Positions 23,040 through 31,411 of a stretch of DNA of 55,947 nt are shown here, piece after piece. The notes beneath the pieces were generated by a model, which made no database searches, was not told the origin of the DNA, and saw only the letters and a program-made list of their open reading frames with translations. The stretch's first letter is position 1, and every line of letters starts with the position of its first letter. Source of the stretch: JBAXXL01 sp038206725 (GTDB lineage Bacteria > Bacteroidota > Ignavibacteria > Kapaibacteriales > UBA2268); NCBI GenBank assembly GCA_038206725.1, contig JBBRAO010000023.1, forward strand, positions 1 to 55,947, given 5' to 3'. Position numbers and translations under genes: made by a program.

Positions 23040-24187
23040 AAATTACCTTCGCAATCTTCTCTAAAATTAATTTCATAATACTTTAAACCAATAGTAAAAG
23101 CCTTATCGGTATTATTTAGTTTATATGATTTAGGTTTATAAATTATAAAAGATAGATTTTTTATATTTTTTAAGCGTTTCCAATCATCGGGTTTAAATAC
23201 TTGAGCATTTCCTTCAACAGATGGAAGGTTTCCAACTATCATTATTGTCTTGGATGAAGTTGAATCATTCAGTTTTGATATTTCATTAATAGTTTGATTC
23301 AATAATATACCAATTGACTCCCAGCCACCGGATTTTAGTGTTGCTAATAAGTCCATATTTTGGTTAGAGTTATCTTCTGGTTTAGAAAAATTTAACGTTG
23401 TACCATATTTTAAGTCATTATTATAGATAGTTAGATTATTATCACCGTAATTAAGCCTTAAGTATTTTAAAAATTCATTTGCTTGATCTTTGTTAAGAGG
23501 ATTAAAAAATATTCCGTAAATATTTTGTTTATTGTTATCTGGGCAAACTCTGGTTTGAGGAAAAATAATTCTTCTATCAATAACTGAAAATAATTTGGAA
23601 GAAGATAAGGATTTTAGTATTTTTTCCTCGGTAATTCTTGTATCCATTATACACCAAATCACCTTACTATTTGTTTTAATTCCTTTATTTAACGAACTTA
23701 ATTCTCTGATTAGTTCATTTGAAGATTGGTCATTATAGCACAGTGGAAAAGAACCAGATATAATATAATAATTTCTGTCCTTTTTACTTTTATCCTTCAA
23801 TAATTTTAGGGTTTGTAAAATTAAATCATTTGCACTTTTATCAGTTATTTGAGTAATGCAAGAGTCTTGCAAAAGTTTTTCAAATGCAATTCTAATTTCA
23901 GTTTTCCAATTTACATCAGAATCCCAAGGCTTCTTTTTAATTAATAATTGTTTAGTATTATTAGAAGCGGTTATAACTTTCACGTTGATTTCGGTTAAAT
24001 CACTATTAAAAAGTTCATCTACAGTGTTATTAATTATATCATTAGAATAATCATTCACATTTTGATTATCTAATATTGTGAAAGTTACGTTAATGTTTGC
24101 AGGATTTGATGATTGGGTTATAAAAATAATAACTCCTATAATTGCTATAACACCGCCAATTAGTAAAATCAATTTCAATTTACTCAT
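23036..24187 (-). CDS. Membrane-anchored periplasmic protein of unknown function, possible degenerate VWA-like domains
   Basis: A 383-residue protein with one N-terminal membrane anchor (LILLIGGVIAIIGVIIFIT) and a large extracytoplasmic part. The pattern of strands and helices repeats twice: INVTFTILD ... DRNYYIISGSFP ... SKVIWCIMDTR in residues ~35-200, and GWESIGILLNQTINEISKLN ... TIMIVGNLPSV ... NLSFIIYKPKSY in ~285-365. Alternating strand and helix of this type recalls von Willebrand A or other Rossmann-like folds, but no D-x-S-x-S MIDAS motif is present, so this is only a suggestion. It overlaps both neighbours by 4 nt (ATGA). Codon use is strongly AT-rich. No known family recognised. 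Confidence 0.7.
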   Translation of the reverse strand: MSKLKLILLIGGVIAIIGVIIFITQSSNPANINVTFTILDNQNVNDYSNDIINNTVDELFNSDLTEINVKVITASNNTKQLLIKKKPWDSDVNWKTEIRIAFEKLLQDSCITQITDKSANDLILQTLKLLKDKSKKDRNYYIISGSFPLCYNDQSSNELIRELSSLNKGIKTNSKVIWCIMDTRITEEKILKSLSSSKLFSVIDRRIIFPQTRVCPDNNKQNIYGIFFNPLNKDQANEFLKYLRLNYGDNNLTIYNNDLKYGTTLNFSKPEDNSNQNMDLLATLKSGGWESIGILLNQTINEISKLNDSTSSKTIMIVGNLPSVEGNAQVFKPDDWKRLKNIKNLSFIIYKPKSYKLNNTDKAFTIGLKYYEINFREDCEGNL

Positions 24188-24945
24188 TTTATTTGACTCC
24201 TAAATATATGTTGATAAATTTCAAATTCTTGTGCTACCAAATTTAGTTCAATTCCATAATACCCTGCGCGTTCTCTAAATGCTACACATTGTTTATCAAA
24301 CTGTTTTTTCAAATCGTCTTGATTGGGTAATAAAAACTTCCATAATTTATACCATATATTTCCGGTAAAATAGTATAAACTAAAACCGGCTATCCCAAAA
24401 ACAAAATATATTAGTGCTATAAAAAATACTTGCGGAATAATTATTTTGAGCAAATCCCAAGTTTCTAATTGCATTGTCAATTGGCCTTGGGCATTTATTA
24501 CTTGATATGCACTATAAACCAATAAAATAAACAGGATTATTTTAATTAGTGCTAAAATAATCAGAACCCAAAGCCATAATTTTTGGGCACGTTCTTTTCT
24601 CATTGGATCTTGATGAAGTCCACCACTGTGAAATACCGCTACACAGCCATCAAATACAGTAAATAACAATGCTAAATAGACTACGTTTATATGTATAAAA
24701 CTGGATAAAGCAAGTAAACTTTGATTAGAAACAAAAAAGTCAAATATTAAAGCGGCAATACAAATAATTGCACCAACTATGTGTAGCCCTTTATGTTCAG
24801 TAAACAATTCAAGAAAAATTGTATTTTTCATTTTTAATTGTTTATAAGAGGTTTCTGAATTGCTTAAATTAATTACTAAAGACTTGATTTTGGATGCAAT
24901 TCTTTCAAAATCTTTTCTTTGATTTGATACTAGTATCGTTGGCAT
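24184..24945 (-). CDS. Four-helix membrane protein of unknown function, first gene of the envelope operon
   Basis: Start chosen at ATG 24945 (253 residues) with AAGGA upstream; a TTG two codons earlier is less likely. A ~50-residue polar helical N-terminus is followed by four hydrophobic segments: GLHIVGAIICIAALIFDFF, INVVYLALLFTVFDGCVAVF, LWLWVLIILALIKIILFILL, and a fourth, IIIPQVFFIALIYFVFGIAG. The C-terminal ~60 residues are soluble and charged (LLPNQDDLKKQFDKQCVAFRERAGYYG). No transporter or enzyme motif is visible. The stop overlaps the next gene's start by 4 nt. It is preceded by over 600 bp without genes, so the operon promoter should lie there. Confidence 0.7.
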   Translation of the reverse strand: MPTILVSNQRKDFERIASKIKSLVINLSNSETSYKQLKMKNTIFLELFTEHKGLHIVGAIICIAALIFDFFVSNQSLLALSSFIHINVVYLALLFTVFDGCVAVFHSGGLHQDPMRKERAQKLWLWVLIILALIKIILFILLVYSAYQVINAQGQLTMQLETWDLLKIIIPQVFFIALIYFVFGIAGFSLYYFTGNIWYKLWKFLLPNQDDLKKQFDKQCVAFRERAGYYGIELNLVAQEFEIYQHIFRSQIK

Positions 24946-25592
24946 TTCCAATTCCTTTATTACAATAATAATATTTCGACATTACTCTTTTAATTCTTAA
25001 TACTTATTCAATTAACATTTGGGCTTCTATGATTGCAATAAACATAACTACAGCGGATACATCTGTTTAGCAAAAATCCTTTTGCCATCAAATAATGATG
25101 TTATATACATCTTATTATACTTTCATTTATTTCAACATATTTTCAAATGCAAAATAACAATAAAATTTTAAATAGCAAGTCATTTATATTATTAATTGTA
25201 AAATAAAACATCTAAAATTTAAATTATTTTGTAAAAAATAATAATCATGTTTTGAGCGATATATATATATATTAAGTCCAAAAGGATATTCCATTTTTAT
25301 TAATCATTTAGGACCTTTCAAATTTGTGTCATCTTCCTTCGAATCGTCTTCATATCTATAATTCATAGTTACAATTAACAATTGTTTTCGTCTTCTTCTC
25401 ATTTTCAACTATTTTTCACATTTGACTCCTGCGGAGTCGGAATAATTTGCATCATCATTTCCACCGCATTGCATACGGGGCTATTTGTTTTCAACCATTT
25501 CATAGTTGAAATTTACCGCTTATATTACCTAAAATATTCCACCCCCGATTTCGTCAAAAATTAGACTTTTTAATTGATAAAACGAGAATATA
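24946..25592. other. Long AT-rich spacer between divergent genes
   Basis: No convincing coding frame. 24950-25320 is very AT-rich, with an (AT)n run at ~25260-25272. The stretch 25420-25530 holds short hairpins: GACTCC-TGC-GGAGTC at 25424-25438 and TTCAAC ... GTTGAA near 25491-25511, plus GCATTGCATACGGGG at 25468. Such hairpins resemble degraded interspersed repeats. Must contain the promoters for the operon on the left and the flavodiiron gene on the right, but none is clear. Confidence 0.55.
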
Positions 25593-26774
25593 ATGCTGAC
25601 CAAAGAAATCTCCGAAAATATACATTTACTTGCATTTAACGATAGACGAACAGCCCTTTTTGAAAATTTATGGCCACTTCCCGAGGGTGTTTCATACAAC
25701 AGTTACCTTATCACCGGTTCAAAAAATATATTAATAGACACAGCGGAACGCCGTTTCGGTGACGATTTCTTTAACGCCATCGAGAGAATATTGAAGGGCG
25801 GCAATCTGGATTATTTATTAGTAAACCACGTGGAACCCGATCACAGTGGGTTATTAAGTCAGTTATTAATAAAATATCCAAACTTGGAAATATACTGCTC
25901 CAAAATGCACCGCGATTTGCTAAATCAATTTTATGAAATCAAAGCGAATTTTAATATAATCGAAGATGGTTCAAATGTTAAATTGGGCGATAACGAATTC
26001 ACGTTCTATTCGGTTCAGTTCGTACATTGGCCCGACTCGCAGGTAACTTATGAAGTAAACCGCAAAATCCTGTTCTCAAACGATTCCTTCGGTAGTTTCG
26101 GCACTCTGAACGGCGGTGTGTTCGATGATGAAATAGAATTAACGGAACGTATGCCGGAAGCTGTACGCTATTGGACAAATATAGTCGGCAAATATGGCAA
26201 GCAAACTCAAAAAGCATTACAGAAATTGTGCGGACTTGAAATTAAGATGTTAGCTCCATCGCACGGTATCTTGTGGCGTTCACATATATTGAAGATAATG
26301 AACACGTACTACACTTTGAGTAGCTATGAAGGCGAAAAAGCGATCACTATCGTATTCGGTTCCCTTTACGGTAATACCGAAAATGCCGCGGATGCCGCCG
26401 CGCAAGGTGCCGCCGAAGCAGGTATAAAGAAAGTTCGTGTATTCGACGCTTCCAAAACGCATTCCAGCTACATAATGAATGAAATAATTAAAAATAAGGG
26501 TGTTATATTAGCTTCACCGATTTATAATGGCAGTATTTTCCCGCCAATGAATGCTTTTCTTGGTTCAATGGTCGAATGTAAAATCCCAAATAAAAAGGTA
26601 GCCGTTATAGGTGGATATTCTTGGGGGGGCGCTCCGTTGAAAAAAATGGATGCCGCAATTCAAGGAGCCGGTTGGGAAAAAATAGGGGAGACCGTGAAAT
26701 TTCCGGGCGCTCCAAAAGAAGCCGACCTGAAAGCCGCTTATGAGTTAGGAAAACTGTTAGCTGAGAGTTTATAA
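25593..26774 (+). CDS. Flavodiiron protein (class A, FprA-like)
   Basis: Cytoplasmic O2 and/or NO reductase. The 393 residues comprise a metallo-beta-lactamase-fold diiron domain (1-~245) and a flavodoxin domain (~250-393). All diiron ligands are present: His79, Glu81, Asp83 and His84 in NHVEPDHSG, His145 in FVHWPDS, Asp164 in FSNDSFGSFG, and His224 in APSHGILWR. The flavodoxin loop is TIVFGSLYGNTENAA. There is no fused rubredoxin or reductase, so electrons must come from a separate donor. Suggests exposure to low oxygen or NO. It stands alone between two repeat-rich spacers. Confidence 0.94.
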   Translation: MLTKEISENIHLLAFNDRRTALFENLWPLPEGVSYNSYLITGSKNILIDTAERRFGDDFFNAIERILKGGNLDYLLVNHVEPDHSGLLSQLLIKYPNLEIYCSKMHRDLLNQFYEIKANFNIIEDGSNVKLGDNEFTFYSVQFVHWPDSQVTYEVNRKILFSNDSFGSFGTLNGGVFDDEIELTERMPEAVRYWTNIVGKYGKQTQKALQKLCGLEIKMLAPSHGILWRSHILKIMNTYYTLSSYEGEKAITIVFGSLYGNTENAADAAAQGAAEAGIKKVRVFDASKTHSSYIMNEIIKNKGVILASPIYNGSIFPPMNAFLGSMVECKIPNKKVAVIGGYSWGGAPLKKMDAAIQGAGWEKIGETVKFPGAPKEADLKAAYELGKLLAESL

Positions 26775-26931
26775 AGTATAAACTTATAAAGTTACAAAAA
26801 AGAAGAAAAAAGAGAGAAGAAGATGGATTACCTCATCCGAGGTAATGACAATCCGTCTTCTTCTCATTTTTGTAAATAGTGATTTAATCTTACCTTCCGA
26901 AGGTTTCAAACCTTCGGAAGGTTTCAACTAT
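26775..26931. repeat. Hairpin repeats downstream of the flavodiiron gene
   Basis: ATTACCTC-ATCC-GAGGTAAT at 26827-26846, followed by GACAATCC. The 8-4-8 architecture and flanks match the ATTCCCG palindromes at 1759 and 3654, with different stem letters. Its surroundings AGAGAAGAAGATGG and CCGTCTTCTTCTCA form an outer arm. A second palindrome, ACCTTCCGAAGG ... CCTTCGGAAGGT at 26892-26925, is the second copy of the repeat at 13768. Either could terminate the fprA transcript. Confidence 0.7.
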
Positions 26932-27015
26932 CTACATCTTCAGAAACTTCGCCGTTTCACCACCCACTTTCACAAAATACATCCCTTGCGGCAGTACGGA
27001 AATGTTGATTCGCAG
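26932..27015 (-). pseudogene. Remnant of a type IX secretion C-terminal sorting domain
   Basis: Reading the minus strand from 27015 gives LRINISVLPQGMYFVKVGGE followed by TAKFLKM and a TAG stop. This is the last strands of a Por/type IX sorting domain (L-P-x-G-x-Y-F-V-K-V, then K-F-x-K). There is no gene body upstream: the frame is interrupted at 27015 by the terminal-inverted-repeat element. It is therefore the stranded 3' end of a lost surface protein gene. Confidence 0.75.
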
Positions 27016-27145
27016 GGGCTATCTCAAAACTCTAATTGTTCAATTTTAGAACAGACGTGGGCGTCTATTCTACTCTATTTATCAATGATATAGTAGAACA
27101 TACGCCCTCGTATGTTTATCAATATCAGAGTTGCGAGACGGCCCT
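27015..27145. mobile_element. MITE-like element, copy A
   Basis: About 131 bp with imperfect terminal inverted repeats: GGGGCTATCTCAAAACTCTA at the left end and, on the other strand, GGGCCGTCTCGCAACTCTGA at the right end. The interior forms a second nested hairpin (GACGTGGGCGTCT / ATACGCCCTCGTATG and TCTACTcTAT / ATAGTAGA). No coding capacity. The copy at 47455-47583 has the same ends and design but a different interior. The TIRs resemble those of IS elements ending GGGCTGTCTC. No clear target-site duplication. Confidence 0.65.
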
Positions 27146-27256
27146 ATGCTATATTCATCAATGGTTTCAATGTTCATAAAATTTTTCCAATGATGATCTT
27201 TCGTTTATCTACAGATACTCGATAAAATAACTCAAAAATAAAGAAAAATTGCATAT

Positions 27257-27294
27257 AAAAAAAAACTGCTCCTTTGTGGGGAGCAGTTTTTTTT
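27257..27294 (-). terminator. Terminator of rplY (bidirectional)
   Basis: AAAAACTGCTCC pairs with GGAGCAGTTTTT around a short loop, with runs of A before and T after, so it can work in both directions. Confidence 0.9.
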
Positions 27295-27313
27295 GTAAAT
27301 ATATTGTTGAATA

Positions 27314-27883
27314 CTAAGCTTCTTTTGTACCACCGCGTGGTTTTGAAACGGAGCAAACCGGAGTATTTGTTTGAATATCAAATTCGATTTTATCAACGTT
27401 TTTCAAATCTTTTAGATAGAATGTATCACCCATATTCATAGTTGACAAATCAACTTCGAAATGCTCAACCAGATCATCAGGATAACAAGTGATTTTTACT
27501 TTGTGTAAAGTTTGTTGCAGTCTTCCACCGGCGCGAACACCAGGAGAAAGTCCGATAAGTTTCAGTGGAACCTTAACAGTTAGTTTTTGGTCTTTTTTAA
27601 TTCCCAATAAATCGAAGTGGGTAATTTTATCGGAAACCGGGTCAAAAGTAATATCTTTCAACACGCAGTTCATTGGTTCATTGATACCTTCAATACTTAA
27701 AGCAACAAGTTTAGTATTTGATGTATAAACGATAGGACGTAGATCTATTGGTTCAACTACGATATTAATATTTTCTGAACCTTTTCTATAATAAACGCCC
27801 GGGATCAGACCTTCTGTTCTTATCAGTTTCGCGGCTGTTTTACCCGATTCTCTTTTTTGAGCTGCTAACGCTATTTCTTTCAT
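27314..27883 (-). CDS. rplY: 50S ribosomal protein L25/general stress protein Ctc
   Basis: Binds 5S rRNA in the large subunit. The 189 residues include the N-terminal L25 domain (KRESGKTAAKLIRTEGLIPGVYY) and the C-terminal beta domain of the longer Ctc form (KVPLKLIGLSPGVRAGGRLQ, VEHFEVDLSTMNMGDTFYL). It lies 29 nt after prs, the common prs-rplY pairing, so the two are probably co-transcribed. Confidence 0.95.
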   Translation of the reverse strand: MKEIALAAQKRESGKTAAKLIRTEGLIPGVYYRKGSENINIVVEPIDLRPIVYTSNTKLVALSIEGINEPMNCVLKDITFDPVSDKITHFDLLGIKKDQKLTVKVPLKLIGLSPGVRAGGRLQQTLHKVKITCYPDDLVEHFEVDLSTMNMGDTFYLKDLKNVDKIEFDIQTNTPVCSVSKPRGGTKEA

Positions 27884-27912
27884 TTCTATATATCCTTACT
27901 TATTTTTTTTTA

Positions 27913-28854
27913 TTATCGTTCTATATCGAATAATGAACTTATTGATCTGTTATCATAAGTTCTTTTAATTGTTTCGGCTAATAACCCTGCCACTGTAACA
28001 ACTTCAATTTTTGGAGAAGGAGTTCTTAGCGGAATAGAGTCGGTAACGAATATTTTTTGAACAGCTTTGCATTCCTCAATTTTTTGAATTGCATTTCCGG
28101 ATAAAACCGGATGAACACAAACGCCGGTAACACTCTTTGCGCCTTTTTCCATAAGAATCTCGGCGCAACGCAGGAATGTACCTCCTGTATCAATCATATC
28201 GTCAACTAAAATCATATTTTTATCCATTACATCACCAATTACATTTGTAATGACCGATTGGTTATGGTCAGGACGTTTTTTATGAACAACCGCTAAATCC
28301 AATCCTCCCATACGTTCAGCATAAGCTCTTGCGGTTTTCACACCGCCGGCATCGGGAGAAGCAACACATAAGTTGTCCAAGTTCAAAGCTTTAATTTTCC
28401 GAATCAATACGTTGGATGCATACAAATTATCCATAGGAACGTCAAAAAAGCCTTGTATTTGCGAAGAATGTAAATCTATCGTTATCACCCTGTCTGCACC
28501 GGCGGTTTCCAAAAGATTTGCAATCAGCTTTGCTGTAATTGAAACTCGAGGTTGATCCTTGCGGTCTTGACGAGCATATCCGAAATACGGAATCACAGCT
28601 GTTATACTTTTTGCTGAAGCTCTTTTAGCCGCATCAATCAGCATTAGTAGCTCCATTATGTGATCCGCGGGTGGAAAGGTTGATTGCATTATAAATAAGT
28701 CAATGCCTCGGATGTTTTCTTCAAACCTAACCCAAAGTTCACCATCGCTGAAGTTTTTAACATTTATCTCTGATAAAGGTTTACCTAAAACATAAGCTAC
28801 ATCAGTAGCTAATGTTAAATTCGAGCGGCCGGAAGCAATCTTAAAAGTATCCAT
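27913..28854 (-). CDS. prs: Ribose-phosphate pyrophosphokinase
   Basis: Makes PRPP from ribose 5-phosphate and ATP for nucleotide, His and Trp synthesis. Start chosen at ATG 28854 (313 residues), which gives the normal N-terminus MDTFKIASGRSNLTLATDVA. The frame stays open upstream only because it runs through the tRNA-Gln gene. Landmarks: FSDGELWVRFEENIRG, DLHSSQIQGFFDVP, SPDAGGVKTARAYAE, and the PRPP loop VDDMIDTGGT. Transcription probably begins before the tRNA and continues into rplY. Confidence 0.96.
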   Translation of the reverse strand: MDTFKIASGRSNLTLATDVAYVLGKPLSEINVKNFSDGELWVRFEENIRGIDLFIMQSTFPPADHIMELLMLIDAAKRASAKSITAVIPYFGYARQDRKDQPRVSITAKLIANLLETAGADRVITIDLHSSQIQGFFDVPMDNLYASNVLIRKIKALNLDNLCVASPDAGGVKTARAYAERMGGLDLAVVHKKRPDHNQSVITNVIGDVMDKNMILVDDMIDTGGTFLRCAEILMEKGAKSVTGVCVHPVLSGNAIQKIEECKAVQKIFVTDSIPLRTPSPKIEVVTVAGLLAETIKRTYDNRSISSLFDIER

Positions 28855-28889
28855 CGCGTTTCTTCGCTTTGTATAAAAAAAAAACAATG

Positions 28890-28962
28890 CTGGGACGGCA
28901 GGACTTGAACCTACGCATGCTGGAATCAAAATCCAGTGCCTTACCAACTTGGCTACGTCCCA
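28890..28962 (-). tRNA. tRNA-Gln (anticodon TTG)
   Basis: The minus strand folds as a cloverleaf. Acceptor TGGGACG pairs with CGTCCCA, the D-loop region is AGCCAAGTTGGTAAGGC, the anticodon arm is CTGGA-TTTTGAT-TCCAG (anticodon TTG), and the T-arm contains GGTTCAAGTCC. The discriminator base is G, and the 3' CCA is not encoded (CATT follows). Sits just upstream of prs on the same strand. Confidence 0.95.
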
Positions 28963-29156
28963 GTATTTTTTTTCAAAAATAAGAATTCAAAATTACGCAC
29001 TTTTTTTGAATTATGCAAATATTATTTCAAATTATAACATTTTTCCTTTATTTTCGTATATAAATTGTACGGAATGATATTTGTATATTCTCCATTATTT
29101 GTGCAATTTTGTATATATAAAATTGTAAATTATGTAATTAATGATTAGGAAAACCA

Positions 29157-30365
29157 ATGAATAGAATAAATGATGCGGCTTCAAGAATGCAAGACTATTT
29201 AGTATTTGGCGAGAATGGCGGAGTGAATCCTTCGATACCGGATTCTGCGACGTTTACTTTTTTAGCAACTGAGACAATGGAAGGAGTTTTTGCCGGTGAA
29301 GTTGAGGGATGTTATTTATATGCGCGTCATTCAACACCAATCGGTAATGATCTTTCGAATGTTTTAGCGTTAATGGAAAATACACCAGCCGCTCACGTGA
29401 TGGGTTCCGGAATGGGTGCTATTACTTCAACACTCTTGCAATTGTGCTCCGCAGGCGATGAGATAATCTCGAGTCGTACGATTTATGGTGGTACTTATGC
29501 ATTTTTAAAGAATTTCGTTCCTAAATTTAATATAACAACAAAATTTGTTGATATTACGAATTTAGATATAATCGAAAAAAGCATAACAGCAAAGACAAAG
29601 GTTATTTATTGTGAAACAATATCGAACCCGCTTTTAGAAATCGCCGATATACAGGAATTACGAAAAATCGCGGATAAGTATAATCTGAAAATAGTCGTTG
29701 ATAATACTTTTTGTCCATTAATAATAACACCATATAATTTAGGTGCTCACATAGTTGTATATTCAATGACCAAGTTTATTAATGGTACAAACGATACTAC
29801 AGCAGGAGCTGTTTGCGCTGATTTAGAATTCATTAATTCGCTAAAAAGCATCAATGACGGTGCCGCAATGCTATTAGGTCCTGTATTGGATACTATCAGA
29901 GCCGCAAGCATTTTGAAAAACACACATACATTACATATAAGAATGAAACAACACAGCGCAAATGCTATGTATATTGCGAAAAATCTACAGGAAGCGGGGG
30001 TTCGAGTTATTTACCCGGGATTAGAATCACATCCTCAACACTCACTAATAAAAAGTATGATAAACGAGGATTATGGTTTTAGCGGTATTATTACTATAGA
30101 CGCAAAAGAAAAAAGTGTAGCCGATAAATTTATGATAGCGATGCAGACAAACAAAGTCGGTTATTTCGCAGTAAGTTTGGGTTATTATAAAACACTATTC
30201 AGTTCTCCGGGTAGTTCTACATCCTCTGAAATTCCTGCTGAAGAGCAAATACAAATGGGAATGTCAAACGGATTAGTAAGATTTTCCGTTGGATTGGATA
30301 ACGATATCGAACGCTCTTTTCAATTAATTATGAAATCAGCAAAAGAAGTTGGATTAATCAAATAA
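29157..30365 (+). CDS. Cys/Met metabolism PLP-dependent enzyme (methionine gamma-lyase-like)
   Basis: A 402-residue cytoplasmic PLP enzyme. It has YARHSTPIGNDLSNVLALMEN (phosphate-binding Y-x-R), GSGMGAITSTLLQL, VIYCETISNPLLEI, VVDNTFCPLI (PLP Asp), YSMTKFINGTND with the Schiff-base Lys206, and FSVGLDN near the end. The family covers cystathionine gamma-lyase/synthase and methionine gamma-lyase; which reaction occurs cannot be settled here. The TKFINGTNDTTAGAVC loop, in place of TKYLGGHSDVxGG, is a little divergent. Followed 9 nt later by the DUF1573 gene. Confidence 0.85.
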   Translation: MNRINDAASRMQDYLVFGENGGVNPSIPDSATFTFLATETMEGVFAGEVEGCYLYARHSTPIGNDLSNVLALMENTPAAHVMGSGMGAITSTLLQLCSAGDEIISSRTIYGGTYAFLKNFVPKFNITTKFVDITNLDIIEKSITAKTKVIYCETISNPLLEIADIQELRKIADKYNLKIVVDNTFCPLIITPYNLGAHIVVYSMTKFINGTNDTTAGAVCADLEFINSLKSINDGAAMLLGPVLDTIRAASILKNTHTLHIRMKQHSANAMYIAKNLQEAGVRVIYPGLESHPQHSLIKSMINEDYGFSGIITIDAKEKSVADKFMIAMQTNKVGYFAVSLGYYKTLFSSPGSSTSSEIPAEEQIQMGMSNGLVRFSVGLDNDIERSFQLIMKSAKEVGLIK

Positions 30366-30374
30366 GGATTTTAA

Positions 30375-31079
30375 ATGAAAAACGTGGTGATTATAGCAAT
30401 TCTCTTTGTTTGCTTTGCATTATCAGCAAACGCACAACCAAAACTCGAAGTTGTTGGTGGTAATACTTACGATTGGGGAAAAGTAACTCCAAAAGTTCTG
30501 ACAGCTAAGATTCAGATTAGAAACGTCGGTGATAAAACTTTATTTATATCAAAAGTTCACCCTTCGTGCGGTTGCACTACCGCTCCAATGGATAAAAGGA
30601 CTTTAGAACCCGGTGAAATAGGAACACTAAGCGTAAATCTCTCATTAGATATTAGTTATACAGGAAAAGTGACAAAGAAAATTGATATAACTTCCAACGA
30701 TCCGGTAACCCCTGATACCTGTATATATCTGCAATGTATGATTGTTACACCTCTCGAGTTCAAACCGCACGCCTATATTAGTTATAAAGATTTGCAAATC
30801 GGTTATGAATCATCGGAAACAACTACAATAACAAATGTTTCTGATACAATGATTACATTAAGTGATTTCGAAGTTCGACCTGAATTTCTGAATATAAATG
30901 TTGTTGATAAAGTTGTATTAAAACCCGGCGAATCCTTTGACCTAACGGCTAAAATCCGACCAAACGAAGAAGGACAGATTAATCTAACAATCAAATTTCT
31001 TACCACCCATCCCGATTTGAAGCAATTCACGATTAATGGATTTGGCGTAGTGAAACCATCTAATTTATTTAAATTCTAA
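30375..31079 (+). CDS. Exported DUF1573 protein
   Basis: A 234-residue protein with a signal peptide (MKNVVIIAILFVCFALSANA). One DUF1573 (ASH/PapD-like Ig fold) domain is clear: YDWGKVTPKVLTAKIQIRN, then SKVHPSCGCTTAPMDKRTLE with the hallmark S-C-G-C-T, then PGEIGTLSVNLSL and ITSNDP. A second Ig-like part without the CGCT motif follows. Function is not known for these abundant Bacteroidota exported proteins; the two neighbouring Cys may be redox-active or bind metal. AAGGA precedes the ATG. Confidence 0.85.
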   Translation: MKNVVIIAILFVCFALSANAQPKLEVVGGNTYDWGKVTPKVLTAKIQIRNVGDKTLFISKVHPSCGCTTAPMDKRTLEPGEIGTLSVNLSLDISYTGKVTKKIDITSNDPVTPDTCIYLQCMIVTPLEFKPHAYISYKDLQIGYESSETTTITNVSDTMITLSDFEVRPEFLNINVVDKVVLKPGESFDLTAKIRPNEEGQINLTIKFLTTHPDLKQFTINGFGVVKPSNLFKF

Positions 31080-31084
31080 AAATT

Positions 31085-31393
31085 ATGAAAAAAATAATCA
31101 TTCTATTATTAGTTTTGTTTGCTGTATCTTGTTCAAAAGAAGATAAAAGTACCGATAAATTCTTAAATGTATATAAAGAAATTTTGATTGTTCGGGAACA
31201 AACCTCCGATAATGAAGTTGCAACAAAACAAATTAATTCAATTCTTAAGAAAAACGGATATACTGAGAATCAATTTCGTGCTGAATTTATGGAATTATCC
31301 AAAGATAAAGAGAAATTTCTAAGATTGCTGGATTCAATAAGAATTAAAGCTTCTCAGGAGGCAATGAACCAGAAATCCCCGGTGAAAAAATAG
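31085..31393 (+). CDS. Small lipoprotein of unknown function
   Basis: A 102-residue protein with lipobox LFAVSC (Cys16). The mature part is helical and charged: KFLNVYKEILIVREQTSD and YTENQFRAEFMELSKDKEKF. No recognised family. It follows the DUF1573 gene after 5 nt and precedes a very strong terminator, so it closes the three-gene transcript that begins with the PLP enzyme. Confidence 0.75.
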   Translation: MKKIIILLLVLFAVSCSKEDKSTDKFLNVYKEILIVREQTSDNEVATKQINSILKKNGYTENQFRAEFMELSKDKEKFLRLLDSIRIKASQEAMNQKSPVKK

Positions 31394-31411
31394 TTTCAAT
31401 AATATACTAAG

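Noticed and set aside
23036..24187. Confident von Willebrand A annotation of the middle operon protein
   Set aside because: The strand/helix rhythm fits, but the metal-binding D-x-S-x-S motif is missing, so it is left as unknown.
25382..25564. 60-codon plus-strand frame before the flavodiiron gene
   Set aside because: Low-complexity phenylalanine/isoleucine-rich translation of AT-rich spacer with hairpins; no start signal.
26845..27093. 82-codon plus-strand frame
   Set aside because: It runs through two palindromic repeats, the antisense of the sorting-domain remnant and the MITE-like element; its FKPSEGFK-type peptide is translated repeat.
28855..28947. N-terminal extension of prs by 31 codons
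   Set aside because: The extra codons are the tRNA-Gln gene and its spacer read in frame; the standard PRPP synthetase N-terminus starts at 28854.
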